From VRUE01 sp036276735 (GTDB lineage: Bacteria; Actinomycetota; Thermoleophilia; Solirubrobacterales; 70-9), in contig DASUOH010000014.1 of the NCBI GenBank assembly GCA_036276735.1, positions 1-44,106 on the forward strand: a DNA stretch of 44,106 nucleotides, read 5' to 3'. The notes under the pieces were generated by a model that worked only from the letters and a program-made list of their open reading frames with translations, searched no databases and was not told the origin of the DNA. Position 1 is the stretch's first letter; every line of letters starts with the position of its first letter. This document shows positions 16,513 through 25,196 of this stretch, one piece after another. The position numbers were made by a program, and so were the translations under genes.

Positions 16513-16607
16513 GGCGTCCCTCTGACGGAGGCTCAGGGGAACACGCCCGAGCCCTTCTCCCCGGATCAGCTGCGCAACGGTCTCCGGCGGAGGGACGCCC
16601 TACCTAC
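16505..16607. terminator. 18-bp perfect inverted repeat between convergent genes
   Basis: GTAGGTAGGGCGTCCCTC (16505-16522) and its exact complement (16590-16607) enclose 67 bases. The left arm includes the ATPase stop codon; the right arm ends five bases before the acyl-CoA dehydrogenase stop. The long loop is unusual for a simple terminator. A bidirectional terminator or the ends of a tiny inserted element are both possible. Confidence 0.5.
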
Positions 16608-16611
16608 CCAG

Positions 16612-17826
16612 TTACCTCAGTTCCGAGCTGCTCTTCCCCAGCAGCTGCCGCGCGACGATCAGCAGCTGGATCTGCTGCGTCCCCTCGAAGATGTCGAGGA
16701 TCTTGGCATCGCGGGCCCACTTCTCGAGTAGGCCGTTCTCGTCGTAGCCGACGCTGCCGCAGAGCTCGACGCAGCCGAGGGTGACGTCGACGCAGGTGCG
16801 TCCCGCCTTCGCCTTGGCCATCGAGGCCTGCAGCGAGTTTGGCTTCGAGTTGTCGGCCATCCAGGCGGCCTGCATGGTGAGCAGGCGAGCCGCCTCGTAG
16901 TCGGCTTCCATCTCGAGCAGCCGCGCCGCGGCGGCGTGCTGCGAGAAGGCCGGCACCGCGTCGTCAACCGAAACCCCCGCTTTCTTCAGGCACTTGCGGG
17001 TCTCCTCGAGCGCCGCCCGGGTGACGCCGATCGCCATCGCCGCCACCAAAGGCCGCGTGTTGTCGAACGTCTGCATCGCGCCGCCGAAGCCCGCCTTCAT
17101 GTCGATCTCGGGGCTGCCCAGCAGCGCCTCTTTCGGCACCCGGCAGTCCTGCAGGGTGAAGTTTGCGGTGTCGGAGGCCCGGATCCCGAGCTTGTGCTCG
17201 AGCCGGTCGAGCTTCAGGCCCGGGTTGTCGCGCTCGACGATGAACGACTTGATTGCCGCCCGGCCCTTGTCGCGGTCGAGCGAGGCCCAGACGACGATCA
17301 GGTCGGCCCGGTCGCCCGAGGTGACGAAGATCTTCTCGCCGTTGAGGACGTACTCGTCGCCGTCCAGCTCCGCCGTGGTGCGGATCGAGGCCGAGTCCGA
17401 GCCGGCCTCCGGCTCGGTGATCGCCATCGCCGCCCACTTGCCGCCGTAACGCTCCAGCTGCTCCTCGGTCGCCACCGAGGCGATCGCCGAGTTGCCGAGC
17501 CCCTGGCGCGGCATCGAGAGCAGCAGGCCGACGTCGCCCCAGCAGAGCTCGATGATGCCGAGCACGGTGGAGAGGTTGGAGCCGTTGCGGTTGCCGCCGT
17601 CGCCGTTCGAGCTCGACTCGCGGCGCACGCCGGCGGCGCCCGCGCCGCCGATGTCGGAGCCTTCGTTCATGCCATCGATCAGCGACGCCAGCATGTCGAG
17701 CTCTTTGGGGTACTCGTGCTCGGCCTCGTCGTACTTGCGCGAGATCGGCCGGAAGACCTCGGTCGCCACCTGGTTGGCCTGGCTGACCAGCGGTTTGAAC
17801 TTCTTCGGTATCTCGAGGTTGATCAT
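16612..17826 (-). CDS. Acyl-CoA dehydrogenase
   Basis: 404 residues, full length. The fold is clear: N-terminal helices, the ITEPEAGSDSASIRTTA flavin/substrate segment, KIFVTSGDRADL, a middle beta domain, and the C-terminal bundle ending DIFEGTQQIQLLIVARQLLG. The Glu of FEGT is at the usual catalytic-base position of short/medium-chain enzymes. It would oxidise an acyl-CoA to the trans-2-enoyl-CoA with FAD and pass electrons to ETF. It carries an unusual Gly/Ser/Asn-rich insert (about residues 58-82, GGAGAAGVRRESSSNGDGGN) before the first conserved helix. It is the last gene of the five-gene lipid operon, 31 bases after its paralogue, with AGGAAG before the ATG. Confidence 0.93.
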   Translation of the reverse strand: MINLEIPKKFKPLVSQANQVATEVFRPISRKYDEAEHEYPKELDMLASLIDGMNEGSDIGGAGAAGVRRESSSNGDGGNRNGSNLSTVLGIIELCWGDVGLLLSMPRQGLGNSAIASVATEEQLERYGGKWAAMAITEPEAGSDSASIRTTAELDGDEYVLNGEKIFVTSGDRADLIVVWASLDRDKGRAAIKSFIVERDNPGLKLDRLEHKLGIRASDTANFTLQDCRVPKEALLGSPEIDMKAGFGGAMQTFDNTRPLVAAMAIGVTRAALEETRKCLKKAGVSVDDAVPAFSQHAAAARLLEMEADYEAARLLTMQAAWMADNSKPNSLQASMAKAKAGRTCVDVTLGCVELCGSVGYDENGLLEKWARDAKILDIFEGTQQIQLLIVARQLLGKSSSELR

Positions 17827-17857
17827 GTTCTTCCTTTCGCTCCTGGGGCCGGCGGCC

Positions 17858-19195
17858 TCAGACGAGCAGGGCGCCCTCCATCACGCCCGCAGCACGGAGG
17901 TCGCGGTACCAGCGCTCGACCGGGTGCTCCTTGACGAACCCGTGGCCGCCGAGCAGCTGCACGCCGTCGGACCCGATTGCCATCCCCTTGGCGGCGCAGA
18001 GCCGCCGCGCCAGCGCCGCCTCGTGGGCGAACTTCTTGCCCTGGTCGGCCAGGCTTGCCGCCCGGTAGGTCGCCAGCCGCATGCCCTCGGTCTCGATGCC
18101 GATGTCGGAGACGGTGAAGGCGACGCCCTGGCGGTTGGAGATCGGTTCGCCGAAGGCCTGGCGGTCGTTGACGTACGGAATGACGTAGTCGAGGACCGCC
18201 TGCGCAGTGCCGACCGCCAGCGCGCACCAGGCGACCCGCGCGCGGTGGATGCACTCCAGGTAGGCCTCGATCTTGCCCTCGCACATCAGGGCGCCCTCGG
18301 GAACGCGCACCTTCTCGAGGATCAGCTTGCCGGTGGCGGCGGGCCGCAGGCCCATCGCCGGCTCGGCTTCGACCGAGAGCCCTTTGGTCTTCGACTCGAT
18401 CACGAAGAGAGCGGGGCCGAGGTCCTCCGCCTCCGCAGCGACCACGAAGAGCTCGCAGTCAGCGGCGCGCGCGACGAGCGCCTTGGTGCCATCGAGCACC
18501 CACTCGCCGCCTTTGCGCCGGGCCACCGTGTCCAGCTTCAATGGGTCGAAGAGCGGCTTTGACTCGAGGATCGCCAGCGCCGCCGCGGGCACGTCGTCGC
18601 CGGCGAAGGCGGGCAGGTAGGTGGCCTCCTGCTCGGCCGTGCCCCAGTGAGCTATCGCCGTGGCCACCGCGCCGGGGGCGAGCGCCGCGTAGGCGATGCC
18701 CATGTCGCCGTGGGCGAGCGCCTCGGCGATCAAGACGCTCGAGACCGCCGCCTGCTCGTGCATGACGCCGCCAAGCTCCTCGGGGATGCCGAGCGTGTTG
18801 ATGCCGAGCTCGTTGGTCGCCGCCAGCAGCTCGGGCGGGGTGGAGGCGTCAGCGTCGGCGGTTTGGGCCGCCGGGCGCACCTTCTCGGCGGCGTATTCGC
18901 GCACCGCCTCCTGAAACATCTGCTGCTCGTCGTCCGGGGTGAGGTCGAAGAGGGTCTTCGGCTTCGCGGTCTTCTGGCGCGCCGGTTTGCCCAGCTTTTG
19001 GGCCGCCTTGAAGCTGCGTCCGGCCGCCGCCGCGGAGCGGAAGCCCTGCTTGGTGCCCTGGAAGAGCGCCCGCTCGACCTGCTTGCGGACGCGGATCCGG
19101 TCGAGCAGGTCCGAGCCGGCGAGGCGGTTCAGCGTCCGCAGGCCGAAGCCCATGCTCCACTCGGCGATCCCGCCGCCCTTGTCGTTGCCGTTCAC
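17858..19195 (-). CDS. Acyl-CoA dehydrogenase, variant with long N-terminal extension
   Basis: 445 residues from GTG 19195, which overlaps the preceding stop as GTGA; this start gives VNGNDKGGGIAEWSMGFGLR. Residues 1-75 are a basic, helical extension (RIRVRKQVERALFQGTKQGF) not found in standard enzymes. The dehydrogenase fold follows: GIPEELGG, the middle domain ending KGLSVEAEPAMGLRPAATGK, and the C-terminal helices with LLGGHGFVKEHPVERWYRDL. The protein stops at GVMEGALLV, right after the position of the catalytic Glu (MEG), so it lacks the last helix. It may pair with the next dehydrogenase as a heteromer, as known for several actinobacterial steroid and lipid dehydrogenases; that is inference. 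Confidence 0.88.
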   Translation of the reverse strand: MNGNDKGGGIAEWSMGFGLRTLNRLAGSDLLDRIRVRKQVERALFQGTKQGFRSAAAAGRSFKAAQKLGKPARQKTAKPKTLFDLTPDDEQQMFQEAVREYAAEKVRPAAQTADADASTPPELLAATNELGINTLGIPEELGGVMHEQAAVSSVLIAEALAHGDMGIAYAALAPGAVATAIAHWGTAEQEATYLPAFAGDDVPAAALAILESKPLFDPLKLDTVARRKGGEWVLDGTKALVARAADCELFVVAAEAEDLGPALFVIESKTKGLSVEAEPAMGLRPAATGKLILEKVRVPEGALMCEGKIEAYLECIHRARVAWCALAVGTAQAVLDYVIPYVNDRQAFGEPISNRQGVAFTVSDIGIETEGMRLATYRAASLADQGKKFAHEAALARRLCAAKGMAIGSDGVQLLGGHGFVKEHPVERWYRDLRAAGVMEGALLV

Positions 19196-20139
19196 TTGGA
19201 TCTCATCCCGGTCTTGGATTTCTGCTCCACCGGCCGTGCGCGACCGTCGAGGTGGGGGGTCTGTCGCTTGGAGTCCCGGACCGCGAAGCCGATTTCCTCG
19301 CCGCGTTCGGCGGTGAGCAGCTCGACGCGGGCGGGCAGGAAGATCGGCTTGCGGAAGCTCACCTCGAGCTCGAAAGCGTCGGGGAGGCGGTTCTCGATCG
19401 CCGCTAGGCAGCGCGCCTTGGTCCACATCCCGTGCGCGATCGCCGCCTTGAAGCCGAGCGGGCGCGCGGTCAGCGAATGCATGTGGATCGGGTTACGGTC
19501 GCCGGAGACGCCGCCGTAGCGGCGCCCGAGGTCGCCGCCGAGCCGCCACTCGGCGCTCGGCGTCATGCCGTCACCTGAGGGTCGACGGGCCGAATCCGGT
19601 CGCTCAACGTCCGCTTTGGTCCCGTCGGCGCTTTTTGCGGAGCCGCTTCCGCGGCGCAGCATCGTGCTGGTGCTCTCCCAGACCTTCTGGCGGCCGATCC
19701 GCGCCTCGGTGAGGAGGCTGAAGCTGCGGCCCTTCGGGTGCGGCTGCAGCTTGGTCGGCTTGACGCGGAGCTTCAGCTCCTCGCCGATCTTGATCGGCCG
19801 GTGCTGGACGATCGTGTTCTCGACGTGGACGAGGCCGACGGCCCCGAATGGGAAGCTGCCGTCGGCCATCACCGCCATGTGCAGCGGGAACGCCAGCATG
19901 TGAGGGTAGGTCGGCGGAAGGTGGTCGCGCAGCGTGAAGCCGCAGACCTTCGAATACGCGGCAACCTGCTCGGCGTCCGCGACGACGCCGTCGAGGGTCA
20001 GCTCGACGTCCGGGATCTCCTTGCCGCGGCCGGGCACGAAGGGCAGCAGCGAGGCGCCCGGGATCATCGGTGCCGCCGCCTTGGCGTAGAGCGGCAGGAC
20101 GCTGGGCGAGCTGTCGAGCGCCTTCGTCGCCATCGCCAT
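19192..20139 (-). CDS. MaoC-like (R)-hydratase/dehydratase (HtdX-like)
   Basis: 315 residues from ATG 20139, sharing bases with the fabG4 stop (TGATG). Two hot-dog halves are visible: an N-terminal degenerate one (LRDHLPPTYPHMLAFPLHMAVM) and a C-terminal one with the hydratase motif YGGVSGDRNPIHMHSLTARPLGF followed by AIAHGMWTKA, including the catalytic Asp and His. It should hydrate trans-2-enoyl-CoA or dehydrate (3R)-hydroxyacyl thioesters. Gene order next to a FabG4-like reductase matches the mycobacterial htdX-fabG4 arrangement. A Ser/Arg-rich linker (about 165-200) separates the halves. Confidence 0.88.
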   Translation of the reverse strand: MAMATKALDSSPSVLPLYAKAAAPMIPGASLLPFVPGRGKEIPDVELTLDGVVADAEQVAAYSKVCGFTLRDHLPPTYPHMLAFPLHMAVMADGSFPFGAVGLVHVENTIVQHRPIKIGEELKLRVKPTKLQPHPKGRSFSLLTEARIGRQKVWESTSTMLRRGSGSAKSADGTKADVERPDSARRPSGDGMTPSAEWRLGGDLGRRYGGVSGDRNPIHMHSLTARPLGFKAAIAHGMWTKARCLAAIENRLPDAFELEVSFRKPIFLPARVELLTAERGEEIGFAVRDSKRQTPHLDGRARPVEQKSKTGMRSK

Positions 20140-21461
20140 CAGGCCCCTAACAGGCTCTGGCCGCAGACCCGCACCGTATTGCCGTTCACGCTGGCCGAGG
20201 CGGGGCTGGCGAACCAGGCGATCGTCTCGGCGACGTCGACCGGCCTGCCGCCTTGCGACATCGAGTTCATGCGGCGCCCCGCTTCGCGGATCGCGATTGG
20301 CATTGCGTCGGTCATCTGGGTCTCGATGAAGCCGGGCGCGACCGCGTTGATCGTCGCCCCGCGCTCCGCCAGTTCCGGCGCCATCGCTTCGACCATGCCG
20401 ATCACGCCGGCCTTCGAGGTCGCGTAGTTGGTCTGGCCGGAGTTGCCGGCGATCCCGCTCATCGAGGAGACGCAGACGATGCGGCCGTTCGGCTTCAGCA
20501 GGTCGCTCTCGAGCAGCTCTTCGTTGATCCGCTCCTCGCTGGAGAGGTTGATCTCCATCAGGACGCTCCAGCGCTCCTCCGGCATCTTGGCGATCGTGCG
20601 GTCTTTGGTCACGCCGGCGTTGTGGACGACGACGTCGACGCCGTCGCCGAGCGCTTCGGCGATCCGTTGCGGCGCGTCGTCCTCGGTGATGTCGAGCTCG
20701 ATCGTCTGCGCGTTCAGCAGTCCTGCGACCTCCTGCAGGTCCTCGGAGAGCGCCGGCACGTCGAGCAGCACCAGGTCGGCGCCGTCGCGGTGCAGCGTCT
20801 CGGCGATCGCCCGGCCGATGCCGCGCGAGGCTCCGGTGACCAGCGCCTTGCGGCCGGCGAGCGGCCGCTCCCAGTCGACCTTGGCGGCTTTGGCGACCGC
20901 TTTGTCGATGCGGACGACCTGGCCGGAGACGTAGGCCGATTTCGGGGAGAGGAGGAAGCGCAGGGTCGAGTCGACCTCTTTCTCGGCGCCCTCGGTGACG
21001 TAGACGAGCTGTACGGCGACGCCGCGGCCGATCTCCTTGGCGAGCGAGCGGGTGAAGCCCTCGAGCGCCCGCTGCGCGGTCGCCTCGCGCGCCGGCAGGC
21101 CCCGAGGCGGCGTGCCGAGCACGACGACGCGGCCGGAGCGCTCGACCCGGCGCACGTTGGAGTGGAAGAAGCGCTGCAGCTCGACCAGCTCGGTCGAGTC
21201 CTTGATGCCGGTGGCGTCGAAGACGAGCGCCTTGGCCTTGCCGTCGCCGTTGGCGGTCTCGGCCCCGATCTCGCCGACCAGCCGTTCGACCTGTTTGCCG
21301 AGCCGGCCGCCGGGCGCCGCCCCCGTCAGGATCGCGCCGGAGACGAGCGGCGCGCCCGGCTCCCAGCGCTCGAGCCTCGGCGGCTGGGGCAGGCCCAGCC
21401 GGGGCGCGATCAGGCGGCCCGGGGGCGAGTTGACCACCTGCGAGTAGAGATCGGTGCTCAT
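20139..21461 (-). CDS. FabG4-like 3-oxoacyl-thioester reductase (high-molecular-weight FabG)
   Basis: 440 residues, ATG 21461 overlapping the thiolase stop (ATGA). Like mycobacterial FabG4 it has an N-terminal flavodoxin-like, non-catalytic Rossmann domain (about 1-200) and a C-terminal SDR domain: VTGASRGIGRAIAE (NAD(P) loop), HNAGVTKD, catalytic Ser (CVSSMSGIAGN), and Tyr-x3-Lys in TNYATSKAGVIG, then VAPGFIETQMTD. It reduces 3-oxoacyl-CoA/ACP to the 3-hydroxy form or runs in reverse during degradation. The two-domain length of 440 against about 250 for ordinary FabG supports the assignment. Confidence 0.92.
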   Translation of the reverse strand: MSTDLYSQVVNSPPGRLIAPRLGLPQPPRLERWEPGAPLVSGAILTGAAPGGRLGKQVERLVGEIGAETANGDGKAKALVFDATGIKDSTELVELQRFFHSNVRRVERSGRVVVLGTPPRGLPAREATAQRALEGFTRSLAKEIGRGVAVQLVYVTEGAEKEVDSTLRFLLSPKSAYVSGQVVRIDKAVAKAAKVDWERPLAGRKALVTGASRGIGRAIAETLHRDGADLVLLDVPALSEDLQEVAGLLNAQTIELDITEDDAPQRIAEALGDGVDVVVHNAGVTKDRTIAKMPEERWSVLMEINLSSEERINEELLESDLLKPNGRIVCVSSMSGIAGNSGQTNYATSKAGVIGMVEAMAPELAERGATINAVAPGFIETQMTDAMPIAIREAGRRMNSMSQGGRPVDVAETIAWFASPASASVNGNTVRVCGQSLLGA

Positions 21462-22774
21462 TTCTTGCCTTTTCCTCCTGCGCCGTTGGACCCGGCAGCG
21501 CTTTCGAGCACGGCGACGACGCCCTGGCCACCGGCCGCGCAGATGCTGATCACGCCCTTGCCCGAGCCGCGCTCGTCGAGGGCCTTGGCGAGGCTGGCGA
21601 CGATCCGCCCGCCGGTCGCCGCGAACGGGTGCCCGGCGGCGAGCGAGCCGCCGTTGACGTTGAGCTTGTCGCGGTCGATCGAGCCCAGCGGCGCTTTGCG
21701 GCCCAGCCGCTCCTTGCAGAAGTCGGCGTCTTCCCAGGCGCGCAGGGTGCAGAGCACCTGGGCGGCGAAGGCCTCGTGGATCTCGTAGAGGTCGAAGTCC
21801 TGCAGCTTCAAGCCGTTGCGGTCGAGCATGCGGGGCATCGCGTAGGCGGGTGCCATAAGCAGACCCTCGCGCTTGTGGACGTGGTCGATCGCCGCGGTCT
21901 CGCCGTCGGCGAAGTAGGCGAGGATCGGTAGGCCGCGCTCCTTGGCCCAGTCCTCGCTGGCGAGCAGGACCGCCGAGGCGCCGTCTGAGAGCGGGGTTGA
22001 GTTGGCGGCGGTCATCGTCCCGCTCTCGCCGCCGAAAACCGGGCGCAGCTTGGCCAGCTTCGCGGCGCTCGAGTCCGGGCGCAGGTTCTGGTCGCGCTCG
22101 AGGCCGAGGTAGGGATTGACCAGGTCGTCCATGAAGCCGCGCTCGTAGGCGGCGGCGAGCCGCTCGTGACTGCGGACGGTCAGCTCGTCCTGCTCCTCGC
22201 GGCTGACGCCCCACTCGGTTGCCATCACGGCACAGTGCTCCCCCATCGAGAGGCCGGTGCGCGGCTCCTCGTTGCGCGGTATCGACGGCACGACGTGGGT
22301 GGGGCGGACCCGAGTCAGCTGCTTGAGACGGCCGACCGTCGAGCGCTCCCGGTTAGCGTCGAGCAGGATCTCTCGTAGGTCTTCGTTGACGCCGATCGGC
22401 GCGTCGGACGTGGTGTCGACGCCGCAGGCGATACCGGAGTCGACTTGGCCGAGGGCGATCTTGTTGGCGATCAGGATCGTCGTCTCCAGCCCGGTGCCGC
22501 AGGCCTGCTGCACGTCGTAGGCGGGGGTCTCTGGGGCGATCCGCGTGCCCAGCAGGCTCTCGCGCGTCAGGTCTCGATCGCGGGAGTGCTTGAGCACCGC
22601 GCCGCCGGCCACCTCACCGAGCCGCTCGCCTTCGAGGTCGAAGCGGTCGACCAGCCCGTCGAGAGCCGCGGTGAGCATGTCCTGGTTGGACGCGCGCGAG
22701 TAGACGGAGTTGGAGCGCGCGAAGGGAATCCGGTTGCCGCCGACCACGGCGACGCGGCGCGGGCTATCGATCAA
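21458..22774 (-). CDS. Acetyl-CoA acetyltransferase / 3-ketoacyl-CoA thiolase (FadA2-like)
   Basis: 438 residues. Catalytic Cys in VQQACGTGLETTIL, the DLYEIHEAFAAQ segment carrying the usual His, NVNGGSLAAGHPFAATGGR with the second His, and the C-terminal ICAAGGQGVV with the last Cys: all thiolase residues are in place. It cleaves 3-ketoacyl-CoA to acetyl-CoA and a shortened acyl-CoA. It is the first gene of the lipid operon. The start is TTG 22774 with AAAGG nine bases upstream; no in-frame ATG fits. A promoter with a palindromic operator lies about 90-115 bases upstream, so the whole operon is probably acyl-CoA responsive. Confidence 0.93.
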   Translation of the reverse strand: MIDSPRRVAVVGGNRIPFARSNSVYSRASNQDMLTAALDGLVDRFDLEGERLGEVAGGAVLKHSRDRDLTRESLLGTRIAPETPAYDVQQACGTGLETTILIANKIALGQVDSGIACGVDTTSDAPIGVNEDLREILLDANRERSTVGRLKQLTRVRPTHVVPSIPRNEEPRTGLSMGEHCAVMATEWGVSREEQDELTVRSHERLAAAYERGFMDDLVNPYLGLERDQNLRPDSSAAKLAKLRPVFGGESGTMTAANSTPLSDGASAVLLASEDWAKERGLPILAYFADGETAAIDHVHKREGLLMAPAYAMPRMLDRNGLKLQDFDLYEIHEAFAAQVLCTLRAWEDADFCKERLGRKAPLGSIDRDKLNVNGGSLAAGHPFAATGGRIVASLAKALDERGSGKGVISICAAGGQGVVAVLESAAGSNGAGGKGKK

Positions 22775-22861
22775 CGTCGATCACCTTTCGGGTTCTGGGG
22801 AGACCGTGGAGTCGCGTGCAAGGGCGCCGCAGCACCTCCCGCCGCTACAGAGATCCGTGTG

Positions 22862-22890
22862 AAGATAACTGAGACATCGATCGATGTCTA
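22862..22890 (-). promoter_or_regulatory. Promoter and palindromic operator of the lipid operon
   Basis: On the minus strand TAGACA (22890-22885), a 17-base spacer and TATCTT (22867-22862) form a promoter. An 18-base perfect palindrome, AGACATCGATCGATGTCT (22872-22889), covers the -35 box and most of the spacer. A repressor bound there would block RNA polymerase directly. The regulator is not identified; the HxlR protein at 25197 and unknown TetR/FadR proteins are candidates. Confidence 0.6.
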
Positions 22891-22918
22891 GGTCAGTGTG
22901 ACCGTTCCCACATTGCGC

Positions 22919-25090
22919 TCAGGCAGGCGATTTCGCCGGCGCTGCCTCGCGCGGCTCCGGCTCTCCCTCCGAGAAGCCGAGCCGCTCCTGCAGGCGGCGC
23001 AGCGGCTGCGGCGCCCACCAGTTCCACTCGCCGAAGAGGCGCATCAGGGAGGGGACGAGAAGGGCCCGGACGATGGTCGCGTCGATCATCACGCCGACCG
23101 CCATCCCGATCGCGATCTGCTTGACGAAGAAGACAGAGCTGACCGCGAAAGCGAGGAAGACGACGGCGATCGCCAGAGCCGCTGCGGTGATCACGCGGCC
23201 GGTGCGGCCGATCCCGATCGCCACCGCCTCCTCGTTGGAGTCACCGAGGTCGTAGCGCTCCTTTATCCGCGCCATGACGAGGACCGCGTAATCGGTGGCA
23301 AGGCCGAAGATCACGGCGAAGAGGAAGACGAGGCTGGTCACCTCGATCGCCGCCGGCCCCGTGTAGTCGAGGGGTGACTTGAGCCATCCCTCCTGGAAGG
23401 CGAGCACGAGGATGCCGAGCGTCGCGCCCAGGGTCAGCGTGTTCATCAGCAGCGTCTTCAGCGGCAGCAGCACCGAGCCGGTGAGGAGGAAGAGGAGAAC
23501 AAGGGTGGTGAGCGCGACGATCGCCACGACCAGCGGCGCATGTGCGATCAGGCTCTCCTTCTGGTCGATGAAGCCGGCGGTGTTGCCGGACACGAGCGCC
23601 TCGGTTCCGACCGGTGGGCTGAGGCCTCTGATCGCCTGGACGGCGTCCTGGGACTCGCCGCTGAGGGCCGGCCCGGCGAGTGCGAAGTTGGCGTAGGCGA
23701 CCCCGTCGGGGGCGGCCAGGAAGGGGGTGCCGCGGACGACCTCTTCGACGCCGCCGATCCGCTGCCGGAACGCCGCCAGCTGGGCCTGGCCGGCCTCCCC
23801 GTCGACCGCGACCGTAACCGCCTCGGTTACGTCACGGGGGTAGTGCGCCTCGAGGTAGCGGTAGGCGTCGTAGGACGGCTGGCCCGGCGGGACCGCCTCG
23901 GCGCTGGGGCCGGTCAGCGTCGTCCAAAGGAACGGAGCCGAAGCCGCGAGGAGCAGGGCCGAGCTGGCCAGGGCAACCGCGATCGGGCGCCGCATCACGC
24001 CGCGCGCCAGGCGGTACCAGCCGTCTGAGGCGTCGGACACGGCAGGGCCGCGACGGACCGAGAGGGCGTCGATCCTGGTCCCGAGCAGCGCCAGCAGCGA
24101 GGGGACGACGAGGATCGCCATCAGTGCCGACAGCACCGCTACCGACGCGCCCGCAACCGCCATCGAGTAGAGGAAGCGCTGCGGCATCACGATCAGGGCC
24201 GCCATCGCGGCGGCGACCGTGAGGCCGGAGAAGACCGCCGTGCGCCCGGCGGTGACGACGGTGCGGCGGTGCGCCTCCCGGGTGGGGCCCTCGCGGCCGA
24301 TCTCCTCGCGGTAGCGCGAGACCATCAGCAGCGCGTAGTCGACGGCGAGTCCAAGGCTGAGCCCGGTGGCGATGTTGAGCGCGAACAGCGAGGTGTCGGT
24401 GACGCCGGCCATCGCGCGCAGGATGAGCAGCGTGCCGACGATCGAGAGCACTCCCAGCAGGAGGGGGATCGCAGCGGCAACGACCCCACGGAAGACGAAC
24501 AGCAGCAGCAGGGCCAGGATCGGGAAGGCGATCAGCTCCGACTTGGTCAGATCCTCACGCGTCTGGTCGTTGGTCTCGTTGAAGCCGGCGGCGAAGCCGC
24601 CCATGGCGACGTCGAGCGAGCTCGCAGCCGCCAATGGCGCCACCGCCTCGGCCACCACGCCGCCGGTGTCCTGGACGTCGAGCGTCGACAGGTAGACGGC
24701 GATCGCGAGCGACTCCCCGTCGCGAGCGATCAGGGTGGCGCCGGCGCGGCGGTCCCGCAGCGGGTTGACGACCCGGCCGACATGCTCGATATCGGCCACC
24801 CCGCGGCTGATCTGGTCGACCTCGCGCCGCACGGCGGGGCTCGAGATGTCGAGCCGGTCGCCTCCGGGTGAGCGGACGACGAGAACAAGCGCCGGATTGG
24901 GGTTGTAGCCGAGCGCGTCGCGCAGCACCTTGTTGGTGCGCTCGCTCTCGGAGGCCGGATCGGTGAACCCCGCCGCCTTGAGGTGACTCTCGACGTCTTT
25001 GCCGATGGCGCCGGCGAGGAGGACGAAGACCGCGACCGCGGCCAGGACCGCCTTCGGGTGCTTCCAGGTGAGGTCGGCGATCCGGTTCAT
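22919..25090 (-). CDS. MMPL/RND-family membrane transporter
   Basis: 723 residues from ATG 25090 (MNRIADLTWKHPKAVLAAVA); a longer frame upstream has no family features. Twelve transmembrane helices in two sets of one plus five, each preceded by a large extracytoplasmic loop, as in MMPL proteins. The helix GLSLGLAVDYALLMVSRYREE carries the Asp-Tyr pair of the proton relay, and its second-half counterpart is FGLATDYAVLVMARIKE. Mycobacterial MmpL proteins export lipids; smaller MMPL proteins in actinobacteria export lipids or drugs. Placement between the divergent HxlR regulator and the fatty-acid operon (144 bp away) suggests lipid-related cargo; that is inference. Confidence 0.92.
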   Translation of the reverse strand: MNRIADLTWKHPKAVLAAVAVFVLLAGAIGKDVESHLKAAGFTDPASESERTNKVLRDALGYNPNPALVLVVRSPGGDRLDISSPAVRREVDQISRGVADIEHVGRVVNPLRDRRAGATLIARDGESLAIAVYLSTLDVQDTGGVVAEAVAPLAAASSLDVAMGGFAAGFNETNDQTREDLTKSELIAFPILALLLLFVFRGVVAAAIPLLLGVLSIVGTLLILRAMAGVTDTSLFALNIATGLSLGLAVDYALLMVSRYREEIGREGPTREAHRRTVVTAGRTAVFSGLTVAAAMAALIVMPQRFLYSMAVAGASVAVLSALMAILVVPSLLALLGTRIDALSVRRGPAVSDASDGWYRLARGVMRRPIAVALASSALLLAASAPFLWTTLTGPSAEAVPPGQPSYDAYRYLEAHYPRDVTEAVTVAVDGEAGQAQLAAFRQRIGGVEEVVRGTPFLAAPDGVAYANFALAGPALSGESQDAVQAIRGLSPPVGTEALVSGNTAGFIDQKESLIAHAPLVVAIVALTTLVLLFLLTGSVLLPLKTLLMNTLTLGATLGILVLAFQEGWLKSPLDYTGPAAIEVTSLVFLFAVIFGLATDYAVLVMARIKERYDLGDSNEEAVAIGIGRTGRVITAAALAIAVVFLAFAVSSVFFVKQIAIGMAVGVMIDATIVRALLVPSLMRLFGEWNWWAPQPLRRLQERLGFSEGEPEPREAAPAKSPA

Positions 25091-25149
25091 CTGTACCTCC
25101 AACGCTTGGGCGGGTCTGGGTGTGAGACAGCGGCGACAGTACCAGAAGT

Positions 25150-25189
25150 CAAAGCAAGAGCTTTGTATTCCAAAGCAACTTGTTAGGCT
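25150..25189. promoter_or_regulatory. Divergent promoter region with HxlR-type operator
   Basis: CAAAGC-AAGA-GCTTTG (25150-25165) is a 6-4-6 palindrome, and a further CAAAGC half-site begins at 25171, 21 bases (two helical turns) from the first. TAGGCT (25184-25189) is a -10 box seven bases before the regulator ATG. The arrangement between MMPL and HxlR genes suggests autoregulation and control of the transporter. Confidence 0.55.
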
Positions 25190-25196
25190 GTGACCT

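Noticed and set aside
19192..21531. A 779-residue minus-strand frame that would join MaoC and FabG4 regions
   Set aside because: Only its last part (from 20139) has MaoC homology; the upstream part is a wrong-frame reading of the FabG4 gene. Overlapping TGATG marks the true start.
20139..22214. An N-terminal extension of the FabG4-like protein to 22214
   Set aside because: The extra residues are an out-of-frame reading of the thiolase gene; the ATGA overlap at 21461 gives the expected FabG4 length.
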